Positions 1 to 8,420 of a DNA stretch of 64,000 bases are shown in pieces. This stretch comes from an uncultured Verrucomicrobiota bacterium. GTDB lineage: Bacteria > Verrucomicrobiota > Verrucomicrobiia > Verrucomicrobiales > Verrucomicrobiaceae. The notes beneath the pieces are model-generated. The model did not search any database and was not told where the DNA came from. It saw only the letters and a list, made by a program, of their open reading frames with translations. How positions within the stretch are numbered: position 1 is the first letter of the stretch; every line of letters starts with the position of its first letter. The position numbers were made by a program, and so were the translations under genes. The stretch covers positions 1-64,000 of the forward strand of contig CAILZI010000161.1 in NCBI GenBank assembly GCA_903838675.1. The letters run 5' to 3'.

Positions 1-92
1 ACCACCCGTTCCCATTCCGAACACGGAAGTGAAACGCTGTTGCGCCGATGATAGTATGGCGAAAGGCTATGCGAAAGTAGGACGTTGCCAGA
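1..92 (+). rRNA. rrf: 5S ribosomal RNA, 3' part (5' end outside window)
   Basis: The first 92 bases match the conserved body and 3' end of bacterial 5S rRNA: the loop-B/C block around ACCCGTTCCCATTCCGAAC, the AAGTGAAACGC stretch, and a final helix strand ending in GTTGCCAG. About 25 bases of the 5' end lie before the window. A strong intrinsic terminator follows within 12 bases, as expected at the end of an rrn operon. The exact 3' end is uncertain by one or two bases. Confidence 0.93.
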
Positions 93-102
93 TTAAACAT
101 CA

Positions 103-134
103 CCCCGCATCTCGTAAGAGATGCGGGGTTTTTT
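103..134 (+). terminator. Rho-independent terminator of the rrn operon
   Basis: A long GC-rich stem (ccccgcatctc pairing with gagatgcgggg around a short loop) is followed by six T residues. It sits directly downstream of the 5S rRNA gene and should end the ribosomal RNA transcript. Confidence 0.93.
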
Positions 135-178
135 GTGCCCAGATCCCACCGGACAAAACCAGACTGCGGCGTGACCCA

Positions 179-511
179 TCAGCCCCTGGCCTGCACGCGA
201 AACGTCTTTGGACTCGGCCACGCTTGGCTCTTGAAGGCCACACACAGATACTCGCCGGAGGAAAAGCCCGCGCGCTCGGCCACCTCCGCAATGGACAGCC
301 GCGTCGTAGCAATCAGCTGCCGCGCGTGCTGCGGCCGCACCTTCACAATTTCCCCATACGGTGAACCACCAAAGTAACTGAGAAACTTGCGCTCAAACAC
401 CGTGCGCGACATCGGCTGCACGTTTATGGGATCAGACTTTTGATGTGCAGTCGATTGCGCTGCAGGATGAATGACCAACTTGGTTACAGGCCGATAGTTG
501 GCTAAACGCAA
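179..511 (-). pseudogene. AraC/XylR-type regulator remnant (HTH end only)
   Basis: The last 75 or so residues, from MSRTVFERKF (Met at 412) to the stop, look like the C-terminal double helix-turn-helix of XylR-like AraC regulators, including RQLIATTRLSIAEVAERAGF and a second helix near GEYLCVAF. These regulators are normally about 380 residues with an N-terminal sugar-binding domain. Nothing resembling that domain precedes the helix-turn-helix in any frame, and the upstream residues look non-coding. The fragment lies beside the rrn operon with no partner gene. I read it as a decayed leftover. A functional stand-alone DNA-binding peptide is a less likely alternative. Confidence 0.6.
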
Positions 512-586
512 CGTTCAGCTTGAAGCTGACATGCCGCGCCATGCTTGCTGAGTCTGGTTACTGAACTGGCCGGACAGCTTTTTCTG

Positions 587-1090
587 CTACCTGCGCTCCA
601 GGAAGAGAACAAAAATCAGGCGCCCTTCCTTCCAAGGCGGCCCACCGATGAACAAGGGGCTGTCTTTGCGCAGCACGGCATCGCTTTTGACCAAAACCTG
701 ATGCTTGTGCCAAACTTGCAGATGCATATTAACCCCGTCTTTGTCGGCCGGGCCTTTGGAATCGATTTTCATGAACAGATCCCGGGAAGGAACAACCCAG
801 GATTCATATTCACGAAAGATGTCCTGGCGGTGCTGACCGAGGATTTCGAAGTGCTTGAAGGGAAACACCTTGGCCAGACGCTGATGGAGATTCGGCAGGT
901 CGGAATGTGCTTCTTCTTTAGCGCCGGTCAGCTGAGATGCATCGTTCGTGGCGAAAATGAGCGCGCCCCAAACATGTCCATCTGTCGCGTGTTTGGCGGC
1001 AGAAATGATCGGGGGTGGCGAGTCCTGGTCTTGGGCACAGGCTTGCGCCGCGCAGAAAATCAGAGACAGCGCTGACAAAAATAGTTTCAT
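587..1090 (-). CDS. Secreted protein of unknown function, third gene of a sigma/anti-sigma operon
   Basis: This 167-residue protein starts with a clear Sec signal peptide (hydrophobic core about residues 3-16, likely cleavage after AQACA). The mature part is hydrophilic and has no motif I can assign. It mentions no cysteine pairs or membrane helices. Its ATG shares one base with the stop of the anti-sigma-like gene (TAATG), so translation is probably coupled. The context suggests it is exported and controlled by, or linked to, the sigma factor encoded two genes upstream. Function unknown. Confidence 0.75.
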   Translation of the reverse strand: MKLFLSALSLIFCAAQACAQDQDSPPPIISAAKHATDGHVWGALIFATNDASQLTGAKEEAHSDLPNLHQRLAKVFPFKHFEILGQHRQDIFREYESWVVPSRDLFMKIDSKGPADKDGVNMHLQVWHKHQVLVKSDAVLRKDSPLFIGGPPWKEGRLIFVLFLERR

Positions 1091-1731
1091 TAGCGCGGCG
1101 AGATCATCGGATTGCCAAGCGCATCATGGGAAATCATGAGTACTGCTGTTCCCTGACCGTCGAACATCGTTGTTGAGGCAAGTTCAGGCTCCATTTCGGT
1201 GCGTTGAATGTTAATCCCTGCGATCTTTCGATCAGCCGGCACGGCATCAAGACCGTCGAGCATCAGCACTGTGGCATCCGCCCCAGCGTCATGGTAGGTG
1301 CGTGCCTGCACACGAGTGTTGGGTGTGTAGGAACTGAGGATCATGCTTTCTGAGGCGACACCGATTTCAGGGTTCAGCAGCAAGAAGCCCACCACAGCCA
1401 GAGCCGTCGCGCCGGCTAGTGCAAACCATGGCTTGGACAGCAATTGCAGCACGGCACTCCAGCCGGATGCGCTCTGTTTCGCACGTGCTTCGTCCAGAGC
1501 CATCTGGGTGATGCGCACTTCGATCTGAGTGTTGAAATAATCGGCATGGGGTACCCGCATTTCGGCGGGCATGTGGGCACGGAGGCTGGCGCTGAGGGCG
1601 CTCATTTTCTGAACTTCCGTGGCGAGCGCAGGATCTTGCTTGAGGCGGGCCTCAAACGTTACGCGTTCGTCTTCATTCATCTCGCCATCAATCCAGCGGA
1701 TGAGGTCGTGTTCTTCAGAGGGATGTTTCAT
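1090..1731 (-). CDS. Membrane anti-sigma factor-like protein
   Basis: The 213-residue product has an acidic helical N-terminal part (about residues 1-85, containing LIRWIDGEMNEDER), one membrane span near residues 95-117 (WFALAGATALAVVGFLLLN), and an extracytoplasmic C-terminal domain. That layout and its position directly after an ECF sigma gene are typical of anti-sigma factors that hold the sigma at the membrane. The zinc-binding HxxxCxxC motif of ZAS-type anti-sigmas is absent. The start overlaps the sigma gene by 17 bases, so the two are translationally coupled. The specific signal is not visible. Confidence 0.75.
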   Translation of the reverse strand: MKHPSEEHDLIRWIDGEMNEDERVTFEARLKQDPALATEVQKMSALSASLRAHMPAEMRVPHADYFNTQIEVRITQMALDEARAKQSASGWSAVLQLLSKPWFALAGATALAVVGFLLLNPEIGVASESMILSSYTPNTRVQARTYHDAGADATVLMLDGLDAVPADRKIAGINIQRTEMEPELASTTMFDGQGTAVLMISHDALGNPMISPR

Positions 1732-2326
1732 AAACGTCGTGGAGTTGTTCCTGAAGTTTCTTGCGGGCGTAAAACAGGCGCGACATCACGGTGCCGAGAG
1801 AGCAGGGGATGAGTGCGGCGATTTCTTCATAAGCGAGCCCTTCAACCTCACGCAGGACAATGACCTGGCGGTGTTCGGGCGAAAGTTTGGCGATGGCCTC
1901 CTGAATGCGCTGTCCTAGTTCGGCATTGCGCAGGGCGGTGTCGGGGGCGAGATCGCCCTTCGGTGTGGCCTCGGCACCAACGGCGACACGGTGTTCGGTG
2001 CGTTCGTCATCGAATTCGCCATCCCCCTGAATCCGCTTCTTCCTGAGCCAGTCATAGCTGACATTGTGGGCGATGCGGTAGAGCCAGGTGTAAAAGCCCG
2101 CATCATGCTTGAACGTGGGCAGCGCGCGCCATGCCTTGATGAAGGCCTCTTGGGCGAGGTCCCATGCTTCGGTTTCGTTCTGGATGAGGTGATAGGTCAT
2201 GGCGTAGATCCTCCCACGGTAGCGAGTGACGAGAACGTCAAAGGCCCGCGTGTCGCCTGCTTGGCTACGTTTGACCAAGTCGAGGTCTGAGACTTCGCCA
2301 GGGTCAGTCGAGGCTGAGGCAGGCAT
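1715..2326 (-). CDS. RNA polymerase sigma factor, ECF (sigma-70) family
   Basis: The 203-residue protein has a full ECF layout. Region 2 (about residues 20-95) includes DLAQEAFIKAWRALPTF and the W/YD-rich DNA-melting segment. A variable linker rich in charged residues follows, then region 4 (about residues 140-195) with a helix-turn-helix in YEEIAALIPCSLGTVMSRL. It would direct core polymerase to a small regulon, usually including its own promoter. It is the first gene of a three-gene overlapping unit with a membrane anti-sigma-like protein and a secreted protein. The family is certain, the regulon unknown. Confidence 0.95.
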   Translation of the reverse strand: MPASASTDPGEVSDLDLVKRSQAGDTRAFDVLVTRYRGRIYAMTYHLIQNETEAWDLAQEAFIKAWRALPTFKHDAGFYTWLYRIAHNVSYDWLRKKRIQGDGEFDDERTEHRVAVGAEATPKGDLAPDTALRNAELGQRIQEAIAKLSPEHRQVIVLREVEGLAYEEIAALIPCSLGTVMSRLFYARKKLQEQLHDVYETSL

Positions 2327-2418
2327 GGATTTTTGATGGCAAAGGATTGACGGCCTTGACTGGAGATTTATTCAGTTTGGAGCTCGTTTTGGAGTCAAAA
2401 AGTGCATCGAGCGCTGAA

Positions 2419-2925
2419 TCAGGGGATTTTCAAGGTCTGACCCGGTCTGATCAGATCACTGCTGAGACCGTTGGCAGCCTTGATTTTAGAGACGGAGGTG
2501 CCTTTTTTCCGGGCGATGGCGGAGAGCGTGTCGCCCTTGGCGACGGAGTATCTCGAACCGGAGGATTTCTTGCCAGTCGCTTTAGATTTCGAAGGGGTGG
2601 ACTTCTTTTTGGCCGAGGTGCTGGAGGCCGTGGTCTTTTTGTGCGTAGAGGAAGCCGTCGTAGGTGCCATCTTTTTCGAGTTGCTGAAAGCATACTCATT
2701 GGCTTGTGGTTCAGGCGGGAGAGAGGTAGGGGCAGGCGGGGTCTGGTACTTGGGAGTGGACGAAGATGAATAGCCGCTCTGGCCCGGGTAGGGGTTGTAG
2801 TGCCCGTCGTTGCCGTAGTTTGAGGCATAGGGATCGCTGCTAGTGCTGCCAGACTTTTTCATGTTTTCACAGGAAGCCAGGGCAAGGCAGGTGGCGGACA
2901 GTGCGATGAAACGAAGAGCAGTCAT
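2419..2925 (-). CDS. LysM-domain lipoprotein
   Basis: I chose the ATG at 2925 because it gives a lipoprotein signal peptide ending in the lipobox LASC within 20 residues; the longer frame reaching 3003 puts a basic stretch in front. The middle is a Ser/Thr/Lys/Pro-rich low-complexity linker (about residues 25-120). The last 45 residues form one LysM domain (YSVAKGDTLSAIARKKG to LIRPGQTLKIP), which binds peptidoglycan glycan chains. The protein is probably anchored in a membrane and docks on the cell wall. No catalytic domain is present. Confidence 0.88.
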   Translation of the reverse strand: MTALRFIALSATCLALASCENMKKSGSTSSDPYASNYGNDGHYNPYPGQSGYSSSSTPKYQTPPAPTSLPPEPQANEYAFSNSKKMAPTTASSTHKKTTASSTSAKKKSTPSKSKATGKKSSGSRYSVAKGDTLSAIARKKGTSVSKIKAANGLSSDLIRPGQTLKIP

Positions 2926-3153
2926 GATGGGGGGTGGTTTCAGCCAGCAAACACGCAAGGCGGGAAATCTACGCACTATTGAAATCGGGCGCATCCTTTT
3001 CAATGCCTAATTTGCCGCTGATGAGCCTGTGCTGCGATTTCCGCAGGTTCGCGCAATAGAGGCGGCAGCCGGGGCGTTGTGCCTGAAGAGGGAAATCTTC
3101 CGACACAGATCTTGCCAATTCGCCCGCCATTCCCTAGCTTCGCGTCCCACCCC

Positions 3154-4005
3154 ATGAAAATCGGCTTCAATCTTCTTCTCTACTCCGGTCACATCACCGA
3201 GGCGAACTACCCAGTCATCGAAAAACTCAAGGCCACCGGCTACGATGGAGTTGAAGTTCCAATCTTCGACGTCAGCAATCCGGCTCACTTCAAAGGCATC
3301 GGTCAGGTGCTGAAGGACAACGGCCTCGAATGCACCGCCGTCACCGTGCTGCCGGATGAAGCGCACAACGCCATCAGCCCTGTCGCGGCGAACCGCCAGG
3401 GAGCCATCGATCATCTCAAGCGTGTGATCGAATGCGCGCACAACGCCGGCGTTCAGACGCTGGTCGGACCCTATTATCAGGTGCTCGGCCAGTTCACCGG
3501 CGCCTTCCCTACGGAGGCCGAACTCGCAGGCGCTGCGGAAGTGCATCGTGCCATCGCCCCAGTCGCAGAGGCCGCGGGCGTGAAGTGTGCCATCGAAGCG
3601 CTCAATCGTTTCGAGGCCCATCTGCTCAACACAATGGAGCAGGCGGCCGCCTATGTGAAGCGCGTCGACCATCCGAACTTCGGCACGATGTATGACACCT
3701 TCCACGCCAACATCGAGGAGAAGAACCCGCTGGCCGCCATCGACACCGTGTTTGCCTCCGGCAAGCTGAACCACGTCCATATCTCTGAAAACGATCGCGG
3801 CACGCCCGGACGCGGCCACATCAACATCGTCGAGCAGATCAAGCACCTCAAGAAAATCGGCTATGACGGCTGGATGACCATCGAGGCCTTCGGCAGCGCG
3901 CTGCCAGACCTTGCCGCCGCCACTCGTGTCTGGCGCGATTTCTTCCCCAACACCGAACAAGTTTATACCGAAGGCTTTGCGCTGATCAAAAACGCGCTCG
4001 CCTGA
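3154..4005 (+). CDS. Sugar phosphate isomerase/epimerase family TIM-barrel protein (hydroxypyruvate isomerase-like)
   Basis: The 283-residue protein is an AP-endonuclease-2/xylose-isomerase-like TIM barrel. Likely metal ligands lie in the ALNRFE, MYDTFH, NHVHISEND and TIEAF segments. The set resembles D-tagatose/psicose 3-epimerases and hydroxypyruvate isomerases, which use a divalent metal to interconvert ketoses or hydroxy-aldehydes. I took the ATG at 3154 rather than 3079 because the family starts directly with MKIGFN. It is followed after 33 bases by a Gfo/Idh oxidoreductase, which points to breakdown of an unusual sugar or polyol. The exact substrate cannot be read from the sequence. Confidence 0.87.
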   Translation: MKIGFNLLLYSGHITEANYPVIEKLKATGYDGVEVPIFDVSNPAHFKGIGQVLKDNGLECTAVTVLPDEAHNAISPVAANRQGAIDHLKRVIECAHNAGVQTLVGPYYQVLGQFTGAFPTEAELAGAAEVHRAIAPVAEAAGVKCAIEALNRFEAHLLNTMEQAAAYVKRVDHPNFGTMYDTFHANIEEKNPLAAIDTVFASGKLNHVHISENDRGTPGRGHINIVEQIKHLKKIGYDGWMTIEAFGSALPDLAAATRVWRDFFPNTEQVYTEGFALIKNALA

Positions 4006-4038
4006 TTACAAGTCACGTCAATCCAACCCATTCAACTC

Positions 4039-5421
4039 ATGAATACACCGACCCCCCCTCCAGCTGTGGCGACGACTCGCCGTCAGTTTATCGGCACCAC
4101 TGCCGCCACTGTAGCCAGCACCGGCCTTACTGTCGCCCAATCCGCGAATGTTGCGGGCAGCGATGAAATCAAAATCGGCCTCATCGGCTGCGGCGGTCGT
4201 GGCACCGGTGCCGCCGGCCAGGCTCTCAGCACCAATCAGCAGGGTGTCACGCTGCATGCTGTGGCAGACGCCTTCAAACAAAAGGCCGACAGCGCACTGA
4301 GCAATCTGCGCAACAAAGTCCCCGACAAGGTGAAGGTCGACGATTCCCGCATTTTTGCCGGCACCGATGCCTACAAAAAAGTCATCGATTGCTGCGACCT
4401 CGTCATCCTCACCACCCCTCCCGGCTTCCGCCCGTATCACTTCGAAGCCGCAGTGAACGCAGGTAAAAACATCTTCATGGAAAAGCCCGTGGCGGTGGAT
4501 GCCCCCGGCGTGCGCAAGGTGCTTGAGATGGCCAAAATCGCGGACGAAAAGAACCTCAAAGTCGTCTGCGGTTTGCAGCGTCGTTACCAGAACTGCTACA
4601 AGGACGCCCTTGCGCAGGTGAAAGAGCAGGGGATCATCGGCGACATCGTCTCCGGCCAGGTGTACTGGAACGGCGGCGGCATCTGGTTCCGCGACAAGCA
4701 ACCAGACCAGTCCGAACTCATGTATCAGATCAACAACTGGTACTTCTTCACCTGGCTCTGCGGAGACCACATCAATGAGCAGCACATCCACAACATCGAC
4801 GTGGCCAACTGGTTCCTCGGTGGCCACCCCGTCAGTGCCGCAGGCATGGGCGGCCGCATGCAGCGCGTGGACAAGAAGTTCGGCCAGATCTATGACCACC
4901 ACTACGTGGAGTACACCTATGAAAACGGTGTCCGCATCAACAGCCAGTGCCGTCATCAGTCCGGTGTGAGCAATGCAGTGCGCGAAGAATTCACCGGCAC
5001 CAAAGGCAAGATCTACCTCGACAACAGCGGCCGCTGCTACGCCAACAACCACAAGGGCGAAACCATCTGGAAATACCGCCCCGGTGGCAAAGATCCGGCA
5101 GCCGCAGGAAAAGGCGGTGCCAAGAAGCTTGATCCAGATCCATATCAGACCGAGCACGACACTCTGCAGGCCGCCATCCGCGGCAACACGCCGATCAACA
5201 ATGCCTACTACGGCGCCGAATCCACCATGACCGCGCTCATGGGCCGCATGGCCACCTACTCCGGCAAGGAACTGAAGTGGGAGGAAGTCCTGAACTCCAA
5301 GGTTCAGCACATGCCGAACATCATCACCCCTGAGTCCGAGCCTCCAGTGAAGCCAGACGCAGACGGCTGGTATCCGATCGCCATCCCCGGCAAGGACATC
5401 CCCGGAGCGCCGGTGGTCTGA
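4039..5421 (+). CDS. Tat-exported Gfo/Idh/MocA family oxidoreductase
   Basis: The 460-residue protein begins with a twin-arginine signal (TTRRQFIGTTAATVAST) and then the NAD(P)-binding Rossmann motif GLIGCGGRGTGAA. The EKPVAVD segment near residue 150 carries the conserved Lys of the family, and the C-terminal alpha/beta domain binds the substrate. Exported enzymes of this kind are abundant in PVC bacteria and oxidise or rearrange sugars with tightly bound cofactor. It lies between the isomerase-like gene and a terminator, so the two genes form one unit. The substrate is unknown. Confidence 0.92.
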   Translation: MNTPTPPPAVATTRRQFIGTTAATVASTGLTVAQSANVAGSDEIKIGLIGCGGRGTGAAGQALSTNQQGVTLHAVADAFKQKADSALSNLRNKVPDKVKVDDSRIFAGTDAYKKVIDCCDLVILTTPPGFRPYHFEAAVNAGKNIFMEKPVAVDAPGVRKVLEMAKIADEKNLKVVCGLQRRYQNCYKDALAQVKEQGIIGDIVSGQVYWNGGGIWFRDKQPDQSELMYQINNWYFFTWLCGDHINEQHIHNIDVANWFLGGHPVSAAGMGGRMQRVDKKFGQIYDHHYVEYTYENGVRINSQCRHQSGVSNAVREEFTGTKGKIYLDNSGRCYANNHKGETIWKYRPGGKDPAAAGKGGAKKLDPDPYQTEHDTLQAAIRGNTPINNAYYGAESTMTALMGRMATYSGKELKWEEVLNSKVQHMPNIITPESEPPVKPDADGWYPIAIPGKDIPGAPVV

Positions 5422-5446
5422 AGCTCTGAAGCCAAGTGAATCCACG

Positions 5447-5479
5447 GCCCCGGTCGCAGCAATGCGCCGGGGCTTTTTC
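5447..5479 (+). terminator. Rho-independent terminator after the Gfo/Idh gene
   Basis: The stem GCCCCGG/CCGGGGC with a 13-base loop is followed by a run of five T residues. It begins 25 bases after the oxidoreductase stop and separates that unit from the SMP-30 gene. Confidence 0.85.
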
Positions 5480-5557
5480 GTGACTGCTTTTCTTATTTCT
5501 CATCACCTGCCAAATCTCTTGCCTGAGCCCCGTTCCATTCGCTACAACCACAGCTTC

Positions 5558-6586
5558 ATGAATACCAGCCGCCGCACCTTCCTCACCAGTTTTGCCGTTT
5601 CCGCCGCCACCACGACCCTGCTTGCCCGCGACTGGTCCGGCCAGACGCCGGAGCGCTACCCGGACCCGGATGTCATCGTGCTCGAGCCCGAGTTTGAAAA
5701 ACTCATTCAGGGGAACTCACCCATCCGCCGCCTGCATACCGGCATGCTCTGGGCTGAGGGCCCGGCGTGGAACGGCAGCGGCAACTACCTCGTGTGGAGC
5801 GACATCCCCAACAACGCGCAGATGCGCTACCTGCCCGAAGACGGCCACGTCTCCGTGCTGCGGAATAACGCCAACAACAGCAACGGCAACACCTTTGATC
5901 TGCAGGGCCGCCAGATCTCGTTTGAGCACGCCACGCGCCGCGTCGTCCGCTACGAACTCGACGGCAAGATCACGGTGCTGGCCGACAAGTTTGAAGGCAA
6001 ACCGCTCAACGCACCAAATGACGGCGCCGTGCATGCCGACGGCTCCATCTGGTTCACCGATCCCGGCTACGGCAGCATGATGGATTACGAGGGCAACAAG
6101 GGGGAGCTTTTCCTCAAAGAATCCGTCTATCGCATCGATCCTAGTGGGGAGATCACCAAGATCACTGAAGATCTGGAGAAGCCGAATGGTCTGTGCTTCT
6201 CGCCTGACTACAAGAAGGTCTATGTCGTGGACAGCGGCTCGCCGAAAAACATCCGCGTCTATGATGTGGATGGGAAGAAGGTGAAGAACGGCAAGGTGTT
6301 CGTGACCAACAAAGGCATGCTCACCGACAAGGCTGTCAAAGGTAACTCCGACGGCGTACGCTGCGATGTCGAGGGCAATCTCTGGGCCAGTGCCGGCTGG
6401 ATCGGTGACGGCTACGATGGCGTCCATGTCTTCAATCCCGCAGGCAAAATGCTCGGCTACATCAAGCTCCCTGAAACTGCCAGCAATCTGTGTTTCGGCG
6501 GCCCAAAACGGAACCGTCTTTTCATCACCGCATCGCAGAGCCTTTATTCAATCTACGTGAATACGTGTGGGGCGCATCATTGCTAA
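5558..6586 (+). CDS. Tat-exported SMP-30/gluconolactonase family protein
   Basis: The 342-residue product has a twin-arginine signal (NTSRRTFLTSFAV) and a six-bladed beta-propeller of the SMP-30/gluconolaconase/LRE family. Visible family features are the EGPAWNGSGNYLVWSDIPNN block, NAPNDGAVHADGSIWFTDPGYG with likely Ca-binding Asn/Asp residues, PNGLCFSPDYK and NSDGVRCDVEGNLW. These enzymes hydrolyse sugar lactones in the periplasm. The ATG at 5558 fits the signal peptide; an upstream in-frame ATG at 5462 lies inside the terminator. With the two genes before it, it suggests oxidation of a sugar to a lactone and then hydrolysis. Confidence 0.92.
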   Translation: MNTSRRTFLTSFAVSAATTTLLARDWSGQTPERYPDPDVIVLEPEFEKLIQGNSPIRRLHTGMLWAEGPAWNGSGNYLVWSDIPNNAQMRYLPEDGHVSVLRNNANNSNGNTFDLQGRQISFEHATRRVVRYELDGKITVLADKFEGKPLNAPNDGAVHADGSIWFTDPGYGSMMDYEGNKGELFLKESVYRIDPSGEITKITEDLEKPNGLCFSPDYKKVYVVDSGSPKNIRVYDVDGKKVKNGKVFVTNKGMLTDKAVKGNSDGVRCDVEGNLWASAGWIGDGYDGVHVFNPAGKMLGYIKLPETASNLCFGGPKRNRLFITASQSLYSIYVNTCGAHHC

Positions 6587-6664
6587 GGAAGGCTGGCGAG
6601 TATCGAATGATCTTCGATTACCGCGGCTCCTTGATCTCTCCTGCTCCCCACGCTAAACGAGCAG

Positions 6665-7459
6665 ATGGATGAATCCTACACGCAGCGCTTCGGCGGCATC
6701 GGGCGGCTTTACGGAGCCGCTGCGCTGCCACGTCTCTCCGCTGCACACGTCGCCATCGTCGGCGTTGGCGGCGTGGGTTCATGGGTCGTGGAAGCCCTGG
6801 TGCGCAGCGGCATTGGCGAACTGACCTTGATCGACATGGATGATGTCTGCATCACCAACACGAATCGTCAGCTTCCTGCTTTGGCCCACACCATCGGCGT
6901 TTCGAAAGTGGATGTGCTGGCCGCACGCGTGGCAGAGATCAATCCCGCCTGTCGGGTGAACCGAGTCATCGAGTTCCTCACCGAATCGAATGTGGACCGG
7001 CTGCTCACGCCGAACTTTGATTTCGTGGTCGATGCCGTTGATCGCACCTCGATCAAGGCGCTCATCATTGCCAGATGCCATACGCGTGGTCTGCCAGTCA
7101 TCACCTCAGGCTCCGCAGGTGGTCGGCGCGATCCCACGGTCATCAAAGTCGCCGATCTCGGTCATGCCGGGGCTGATCCGCTGCTCCGCGGCGTACGCCA
7201 GAGCCTGCGCCGTGATTATGGTTTCGCCAAGAGCGAGCAAGGCCGCCCTGTGACCATGGAGATCCCCTGCGTTTTCTCGACAGAGAAGCCGGTGTTCCCA
7301 TGGGCCGACGGCTCCTGCTCTCTCGAACCCGAAACCGGTGCCGAAACCGGCCTTCGCCTGGATTGCGCCGCCGGCTTCGGTGCTGCAACGTTCGTCACGG
7401 GCACGTTTGGGTTTGTTCTCGCGGCGGAGGTGGTGAGAAGGCTGGCAGCGGTCAAATAA
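6665..7459 (+). CDS. tcdA: tRNA threonylcarbamoyladenosine dehydratase
   Basis: The 264-residue protein matches TcdA (formerly CsdL/YgdL) over its whole length. It has the N-terminal QRFGGIGRLYG, the nucleotide-binding IVGVGGVGSWVVEAL loop, DMDDVCITNTNRQ, and the ITSGSAGGRRDPT segment. The C-terminal EIPCVFSTEKP is also conserved. The enzyme uses ATP to cyclise t6A37 of tRNAs to ct6A in the cytoplasm. It is convergent with the rhodanese gene (6 bases apart). In E. coli TcdA works with the sulfur-transfer proteins CsdA/CsdE; none is adjacent here. Confidence 0.93.
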   Translation: MDESYTQRFGGIGRLYGAAALPRLSAAHVAIVGVGGVGSWVVEALVRSGIGELTLIDMDDVCITNTNRQLPALAHTIGVSKVDVLAARVAEINPACRVNRVIEFLTESNVDRLLTPNFDFVVDAVDRTSIKALIIARCHTRGLPVITSGSAGGRRDPTVIKVADLGHAGADPLLRGVRQSLRRDYGFAKSEQGRPVTMEIPCVFSTEKPVFPWADGSCSLEPETGAETGLRLDCAAGFGAATFVTGTFGFVLAAEVVRRLAAVK

Positions 7460-7465
7460 GCTCGG

Positions 7466-7846
7466 CTACTTCACCACGGGCTTGCCCGCCGCTTCCCAGC
7501 CGCCGAAGCCGTCATCCAGATGGATGAGGTCGGTGAAGCCAAGTTTTTCGAAAACTTTGAGGGCACGTGTGCTGCGACCACCCGCCTGGCAGTGAACGAG
7601 CGTGGGCTGGGTTTTGTTGAGTTTGCCAAGTTGGGCTTCAAAGTCGCTCGACATGATGTCGATGTTCTTCGCGCCTTTGATGTGGCCTTCTTTGAACTCA
7701 TCCGGGGTGCGCACATCAATGACCGCCACCTTGCCGTCGGCAATGATCTTGGCGGCCTCGTCGGCTTTTACATGTTTGGCGGGATCTGCGGCGAGCATAA
7801 GGGCGGGAAGTAGCAGCAGGAGGGCGGAGAGTAAAAGGTGTTTCAT
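7466..7846 (-). CDS. Exported single-domain rhodanese
   Basis: The 126-residue protein has a Sec signal peptide (about residues 1-19) followed by one rhodanese fold. The active-site loop is VHCQAGGRS, with the catalytic Cys and a loop length typical of small sulfurtransferases. IDVRTPDEFKEGHI is the usual N-terminal motif of the domain. It would carry persulfide or bind sulfur compounds outside the cytoplasm. The substrate is unknown. It is encoded alone, convergent with tcdA. Confidence 0.93.
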   Translation of the reverse strand: MKHLLLSALLLLLPALMLAADPAKHVKADEAAKIIADGKVAVIDVRTPDEFKEGHIKGAKNIDIMSSDFEAQLGKLNKTQPTLVHCQAGGRSTRALKVFEKLGFTDLIHLDDGFGGWEAAGKPVVK

Positions 7847-7868
7847 AAGGTTGGTGCAGGTTTTAAGT

Positions 7869-8396
7869 TTAGACAGAGCATTGGACTTCGACGGGCATCT
7901 GGCTGAGCCGCTGATAGAGTTTTCTCAGGGTAAGCAGGGGCCACCAGCGGTAGAGGTAAATTTCGAGCGGCTTCCACATGGCCACCCAGCCGATGATGGT
8001 GAGGCCTTCGCGGGCGACGCTCTGTCAGTTGGTGGTTGAAGGGATGAGCAGGGTGGCGGCGAACTGGCAGACGCCGAGGAAGAGCAGACCGATCAGCAGC
8101 GAGATGCGCCCCTCGTGCATAAGGCGCTTGAGCTCACGCAGCGTCATGGCGGCGCGATACTCAAAGTAATGGGCGACAGAATCAGCGACGAGCTGCCGTG
8201 CATCGGCCACATCGGCAGGATGTTTCGCCAGATGCACGACAAGCTTCAAATCATGTTTGCGCGGGTGTTCCTGCGCCCAGCTGACAATGAACTCCTCGGC
8301 GTCGTGATCGAGGTCTCGCTCAAGGAACGGCGAGGGGTCCAGGGAGTTGAACAACTGGTTCAACTCCGTGAGCTTGACCTCGATGAGGTTTGTCAT
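7869..8396 (-). pseudogene. Hypothetical membrane protein gene interrupted by an in-frame TGA
   Basis: From the ATG at 8396 the frame runs 123 codons and meets TGA at 8025-8027. The same frame then stays open for 51 more codons to TAA at 7869. The downstream part (LTIIGWVAMWKPLEIYLYRWWP) reads as real protein and resembles the conserved tail of a bacterial family I know only as hypothetical. The upstream part has a helical soluble domain and a membrane span (LLIGLLFLGVCQFAATLLI). The likeliest reading is a single nonsense change (for example CGA to TGA). Sequencing error or recoding cannot be excluded. Confidence 0.65.
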
Positions 8397-8420
8397 GGGC
8401 GCAGAGTGGGGTGGGGAGGC

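Noticed and set aside
4018..5445. Minus-strand frame opposite the Gfo/Idh gene
   Set aside because: The plus-strand gene has a Tat signal, Rossmann motif and terminator; the antisense product is low-complexity Val/Ala/His-rich sequence.
8025..8027. Selenocysteine at the in-frame TGA
   Set aside because: No SECIS-like hairpin was evident just after the codon, no redox motif surrounds it, and no selenium genes were seen in the window. A nonsense change is simpler.
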